A DNA stretch of 17,627 bases from Alphaproteobacteria bacterium (GTDB lineage: Bacteria > Pseudomonadota > Alphaproteobacteria > Micropepsales > Micropepsaceae). Numbering within the stretch: the stretch's first letter is position 1; every line of letters starts with the position of its first letter. The position numbers and the translations under genes were made by a program. Under the pieces are notes generated by a model. That model had not been told where the DNA came from. It made no database searches and worked only from the letters and a program-made list of their open reading frames with translations. The DNA lies in NCBI GenBank assembly GCA_028869355.1, contig JAGWSK010000551.1, forward strand, positions 1 to 17,627. Reading direction: 5' to 3'. Positions 14,393 through 17,627 of this stretch are shown piece by piece.

Positions 14393-17197
14393 GTGACAAA
14401 TCGTTCGACAAGTCGTGCGCTTCGCGGTGAGTTGCTGAGCGCATCGGTTCTGGCCCAATCGGCCGCGACCCGGTTTTCGGTCTTTGCGGCGAGCGGGGCT
14501 CTGCTTGCGCTATTGGTTGCTCCGGAGAGAGCGCTGGCCGCTGATGTCACGTGCGTACCGGATCCATCAGGCACCGCGATTGCCAATGCCACGGAAACTT
14601 GCAGCGGCGCCGGAGACAAGATCAATTACACGCTGCCTGCGATCGTGTCCTCAACCGTCACGCTGAACAATGTGACGATTCCGGGCACCGCACCGGGCAC
14701 GACGGATGCGGTTGCGATCAATCCGGGCGCCACGTCGCAGACCGTCCTCGCCACCGGGGGCAGCATCACCGCGGTCGCCGGCAATGGCATCAATGTCACC
14801 GCAACGGCCGGTAACGGCGCGATCAATGTTGGAACGGCCGCCAATCCGATCAATACACCAATATCGGGCGGCAACGGCACTATTACGGCGCAGGGCATTC
14901 TTGTGAGCGGCCGCGGCGCGATCAATGTCTTTACCGGCAACGTGCCAATCACCGGAACATCTACCGGCGGCGGTTCCTGGTCATTTTTGATCTCGCAGAC
15001 TCTCGCCACCGCGGTGAACGCGCCGGTGACCCTGAATTCGCAAGGCGCCGACGTTGCCGGGCGCGGCAGCATCCTGGTCAGGAATGCCGGGACTTCTCCG
15101 GCCGACACAGTCACTGTGATCACCAGCGGTATTGTCACCGGGCTGGCCGGCGCCGGAATTCAGACCAGCTCGGTCAACGGCAACACGGTGATCATGGCAA
15201 GCGCGCCGATCACCGGCAGCATCGGCGCAGGTAATAGCGGTATCAGCGCAACCGTGACCGGCACCGGCAATGCAGCGGTCACGACGTCTTCCGCTGCGAC
15301 TGTCACCGCAAACGGTGCGGCGACCGGTGTACTGGTTTCATCCGGGACGGGGGGCATGAACGTCAATCTCGGCGCCAATGTCACCAGCGCTGCGGGCAAT
15401 GCGATCAGGACGACCAATTCCAGTGTAACCGGGACCAACACGGTCACAATTGACCCGGCAACCGTCAAAGGCCTGGGAACCGGCGGTGTCGCCGTCATTG
15501 ACATGACGTCGGCGAGCGGCGGCCTCACAACACTGAACACGGCTGCCGGAACTGCGATTAATTCGGATTCAGCGACAACTGCCGTGCAGAATGGGGATCT
15601 GGCCATCAAGGGCACGGGCGGCAGCATTATTTTCAACAACGGCGGTACGCTGCGCGGCACGGTGAATTTTTCGGCCATCACGGTGAACACCAACGGCACT
15701 TTCATCGACAACAGCGGCTCTTGGTCCACGACCGGCGTGAGCACATTCAGTGCCGGCAGTAATGCGGTGATCAATTCCGGCACGCTCTCAATCAATGGCA
15801 CGACGACGTTCAACAATCTGCAGACGCTCAACAATTCCGGCACCATTGCGCTTGCCGGCAACGGAACACTGGATGTGCTGATGGCGCCCGGGACGTCCTA
15901 TGTCAGTTCGGGTTCGGCACGGTTGACTTTGGATGCTTTGCTTGGTGCGGGTACGCAAGCCTCATGTGCGGCCGGGGCCGGACAAATTGCCGATTGCCTG
16001 TCGATCGGAAATTCCAGTGGCACCGGCACAGTGATCAGCATCGCCGACACCAATGCGGCGGGCCCGGGACGGCTCAATTTCGGCGGCATCGTGCTGGTCC
16101 ACGCCGCCTCTGCCGGGGCTCACGATTTCACACTCGGTGGCAGCAATGTCGTGAACACGCCCCAGGGTGCGGCGATTCCCAAGGGCTTTGTGCAGTATCA
16201 ACTGTTCTACGATCCGGCGAATGTCAATTTCACTCTGGCCGGCGTTCCCGCAGCTTCGATGATGGAGGTCGGCTATGCGCGCGCCGGCCTGCAAACCGCC
16301 TGGCAGGTTTCGGCTGACGCCTGGGCCGACCGGATCGACGATCTGCGCAACGGCGGCGTCGGACAACATGACATCACGATTTGGGCCAAAGCCGCGTACG
16401 GCCAGCTCAATCGCGACAACACGCAATCTTTGACCGTGCTGGGGTCACCCATTGTTTATGATACGTCATATACCCAGAGCACGGTCGGGCTCGAAGTGGG
16501 GGCCGATACCATGTTGGACGCCGCAGGCGGCACCGTGGTTTTCGGTTTGCTCGGAGGCTATACCAGCTCGCGGATCAGGTTCGCAGCCGATGCAGACCGC
16601 GAGACCCCCACGGTCTGGAACGTGGGCGGATATGCCAGCTACTTCATGAACAATCTCTTCGCCGATGTTCTGATCAAGGACGATATGGCGAAGGTCGGTT
16701 TCACCTTCCCGGCCCTCACGGCGCTTCCGCATGCGAGCGGCAATTCCTTCGGGGCGAAACTCACCGTGGGCGCGGATCTCGGCGACACGCCGCTATTGGT
16801 CGATGTCCAGCCGATTGCATCCGTCTCGTACATCCGCGCAAATTTGGACGATATCGTCGACCCGAGCGCCACATTCGCCTTCCGCAATGGCAACAGCGTG
16901 GTCGGGACTTTGGGCGCCCATATCAGCACGAAAGAAGCGTTCACCGGGGAAGCCATCCGGCCATTCACATTCATCGGCATCAATCAGGAGTTCTCGGCGA
17001 CCAATCCGTTGGCCATTTCCAGTGGAACCCAGGCGCTGATCTGGAAGGACAAGCGGTTCACGACGTTCGGAACAGCGAGCCTGGGACTTGACTTCCTCGA
17101 AGGTCAGGCATTGTCCGGATTTGCTGCCGCCGACGGGCTCTTTGCCGGTCGGGCGGATGGCTGGACATTGCACGTGGGACTGCGCTGGATGAATTGA
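14393..17197 (+). CDS. Autotransporter (type Va) with beta-helix passenger
   Basis: A 934-residue protein starting at GTG 14393 with GGGAGG upstream. An extended N-terminus (about 25 residues) precedes a hydrophobic segment and a cleavage site near ALA-A (49/50). The passenger (about 50-620) is rich in Gly, Thr, Asn, Ser and Val, with short repeated strands such as GNGI-V-ATAGNGAINVG and NNSGTI-L-GNGTLDV, as in right-handed beta-helices. Two cysteines about 13 residues apart (TQASC, IADCL) lie near the passenger end. From about 640 the sequence becomes an autotransporter translocator: WADRIDDLR, IWAKAAYGQLNRD, VGLEVGAD, GLLGGYTSS and the final strand WTLHVGLRWMN. The last residue is Asn, not the usual Phe/Trp. 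It is probably an outer-membrane adhesin; no protease or lipase motif is visible. Confidence 0.92.
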   Translation: MTNRSTSRALRGELLSASVLAQSAATRFSVFAASGALLALLVAPERALAADVTCVPDPSGTAIANATETCSGAGDKINYTLPAIVSSTVTLNNVTIPGTAPGTTDAVAINPGATSQTVLATGGSITAVAGNGINVTATAGNGAINVGTAANPINTPISGGNGTITAQGILVSGRGAINVFTGNVPITGTSTGGGSWSFLISQTLATAVNAPVTLNSQGADVAGRGSILVRNAGTSPADTVTVITSGIVTGLAGAGIQTSSVNGNTVIMASAPITGSIGAGNSGISATVTGTGNAAVTTSSAATVTANGAATGVLVSSGTGGMNVNLGANVTSAAGNAIRTTNSSVTGTNTVTIDPATVKGLGTGGVAVIDMTSASGGLTTLNTAAGTAINSDSATTAVQNGDLAIKGTGGSIIFNNGGTLRGTVNFSAITVNTNGTFIDNSGSWSTTGVSTFSAGSNAVINSGTLSINGTTTFNNLQTLNNSGTIALAGNGTLDVLMAPGTSYVSSGSARLTLDALLGAGTQASCAAGAGQIADCLSIGNSSGTGTVISIADTNAAGPGRLNFGGIVLVHAASAGAHDFTLGGSNVVNTPQGAAIPKGFVQYQLFYDPANVNFTLAGVPAASMMEVGYARAGLQTAWQVSADAWADRIDDLRNGGVGQHDITIWAKAAYGQLNRDNTQSLTVLGSPIVYDTSYTQSTVGLEVGADTMLDAAGGTVVFGLLGGYTSSRIRFAADADRETPTVWNVGGYASYFMNNLFADVLIKDDMAKVGFTFPALTALPHASGNSFGAKLTVGADLGDTPLLVDVQPIASVSYIRANLDDIVDPSATFAFRNGNSVVGTLGAHISTKEAFTGEAIRPFTFIGINQEFSATNPLAISSGTQALIWKDKRFTTFGTASLGLDFLEGQALSGFAAADGLFAGRADGWTLHVGLRWMN

Positions 17198-17249
17198 CCT
17201 CACGCGCCGGCGGTGCGGGCGGATCTGCGCGCGCCCGATATGCCGCCGG

Positions 17250-17359
17250 CTGGCGTCATCCGTGACGATCCCATCGGCATCGGACCGCGGCGGCGATGCG
17301 ACGGCACGATCCTGTACATTCCGATGCTCGCAACGGGATTCCACGGCCGCCCGAAGTGA
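17250..17359. pseudogene. Rearranged remnant of an SMP-30-like gene
   Basis: Plus-strand codons 17303-17359 read GTILYIPMLATGFHGRPK and stop, close to the C-terminus of the complete gene at 7421 (GTLLRIPMLAQGFLGRAK), with many identical codons. Just upstream, GTGACGATCCCATCGGC (17262-17278) matches 7641-7657 with one mismatch, but there it represents the antisense of the DGMVTD motif; on the minus strand this piece reads DADGIVTDD. The two pieces therefore come from different parts of such a gene and are inverted relative to each other. No full frame remains. Confidence 0.65.
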
Positions 17360-17627
17360 CGGCGGGAATGCCCCTGGCTGCGGACATTCGTAGAAGCATC
17401 AACTTCGCGAGCTGTCGCCTTTGATTCGGAAATCGCCGTGCGGCTGGCTGGCTTCAGCGGATATCCGCAGAATTTGCAGGGAGTTGGATCGGCATGGCCT
17501 GGCCGGCTCCGGGACTGTGTAACAACATTGTTTCAATGTTGCATAAGACTTAGCGCGCTTCTTTTTAAACAATTGCTGTTTAAAGCAAAATTGCGTTGTG
17601 CCTGATGTTTAAAATCCCCAATCGCCT
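17360..17627. other. Gene-free right edge with AT-rich regulatory-looking DNA
   Basis: No coding frame is supported. Base composition shifts to AT-rich after about 17515. The stretch probably belongs to the upstream region of a gene beyond the right edge, but no start codon with a ribosome binding site is in view. Confidence 0.4.
17523..17584. repeat. Stacked inverted repeats in AT-rich DNA
   Basis: CAACATTG (17523-17530) and CAATGTTG (17534-17541) are perfect 8-bp arms around TTT. TTTAAAC (17564-17570) and GTTTAAA (17578-17584) are perfect 7-bp arms around 7 bases. A third GTTTAAA occurs at 17607-17613, and TTGCT/AGCAA arms overlap the second repeat. Operators, a terminator-like fold or an end of an element are all possible. 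Confidence 0.6.

Noticed and set aside
15160..15861. Minus-strand frame of 233 codons rich in Pro/Val
   Set aside because: Antisense of the Gly/Thr/Asn-rich autotransporter passenger; composition is explained by the sense strand.

Overview
The window reads as a high-GC alphaproteobacterial chromosome, most likely Hyphomicrobiales (Bradyrhizobium/Rhodopseudomonas-like relatives). This rests on GC-rich codon use, the style of the repeat-rich surface proteins and the mix of small detoxification operons. No ribosomal marker is present, so the placement is an inference.

Layout: 1-2280 is the 3' part of a large repeat protein (PKD-like units of 99 residues, near-identical at DNA level), open at the left edge. 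A tRNA-Ser(GCU) follows at 2515-2608, preceded by a 24-bp copy of its own 5' end and a hairpin element. From 6762 down to 2805 on the minus strand is a tightly coupled four-gene operon: HxlR regulator, HlyD/EmrA-type membrane fusion protein, DHA2/EmrB-type 14-helix MFS pump and an SDR oxidoreductase. A near-perfect palindrome overlaps its promoter. A gene-poor 0.6 kb stretch follows. Then come two secreted proteins on the minus strand: an SMP-30/gluconolactonase-like protein and an exported protein of unrecognised function.

At 10561-9779 (minus) lies a small module: a 61-residue basic protein followed by a gene with an ADP-ribosyltransferase-like signature that is broken by a single frameshift. 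Next are an orphan ModA-like periplasmic binding protein (minus) and, divergent from it, a Rieske non-haem iron oxygenase (plus). A second HxlR regulator (minus) is divergent from a pirin/quercetinase-like dioxygenase (plus). A 934-residue autotransporter (plus) fills 14393-17197. Behind it is a rearranged scrap of an SMP-30-like gene, then AT-rich DNA with stacked inverted repeats.

Functional picture: the window looks like an accessory/detoxification neighbourhood bracketed by two large surface proteins. The HxlR-EmrA-EmrB-SDR operon is a self-regulated export and modification unit for a toxic, probably aromatic or electrophilic, compound. The Rieske oxygenase and the HxlR-pirin pair fit the same theme of aromatic or redox stress. 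The most unusual items are the ART-like two-gene module with its frameshift, the tRNA-Ser 5'-end duplication and the SMP-30 remnant whose two pieces lie in opposite orientations.
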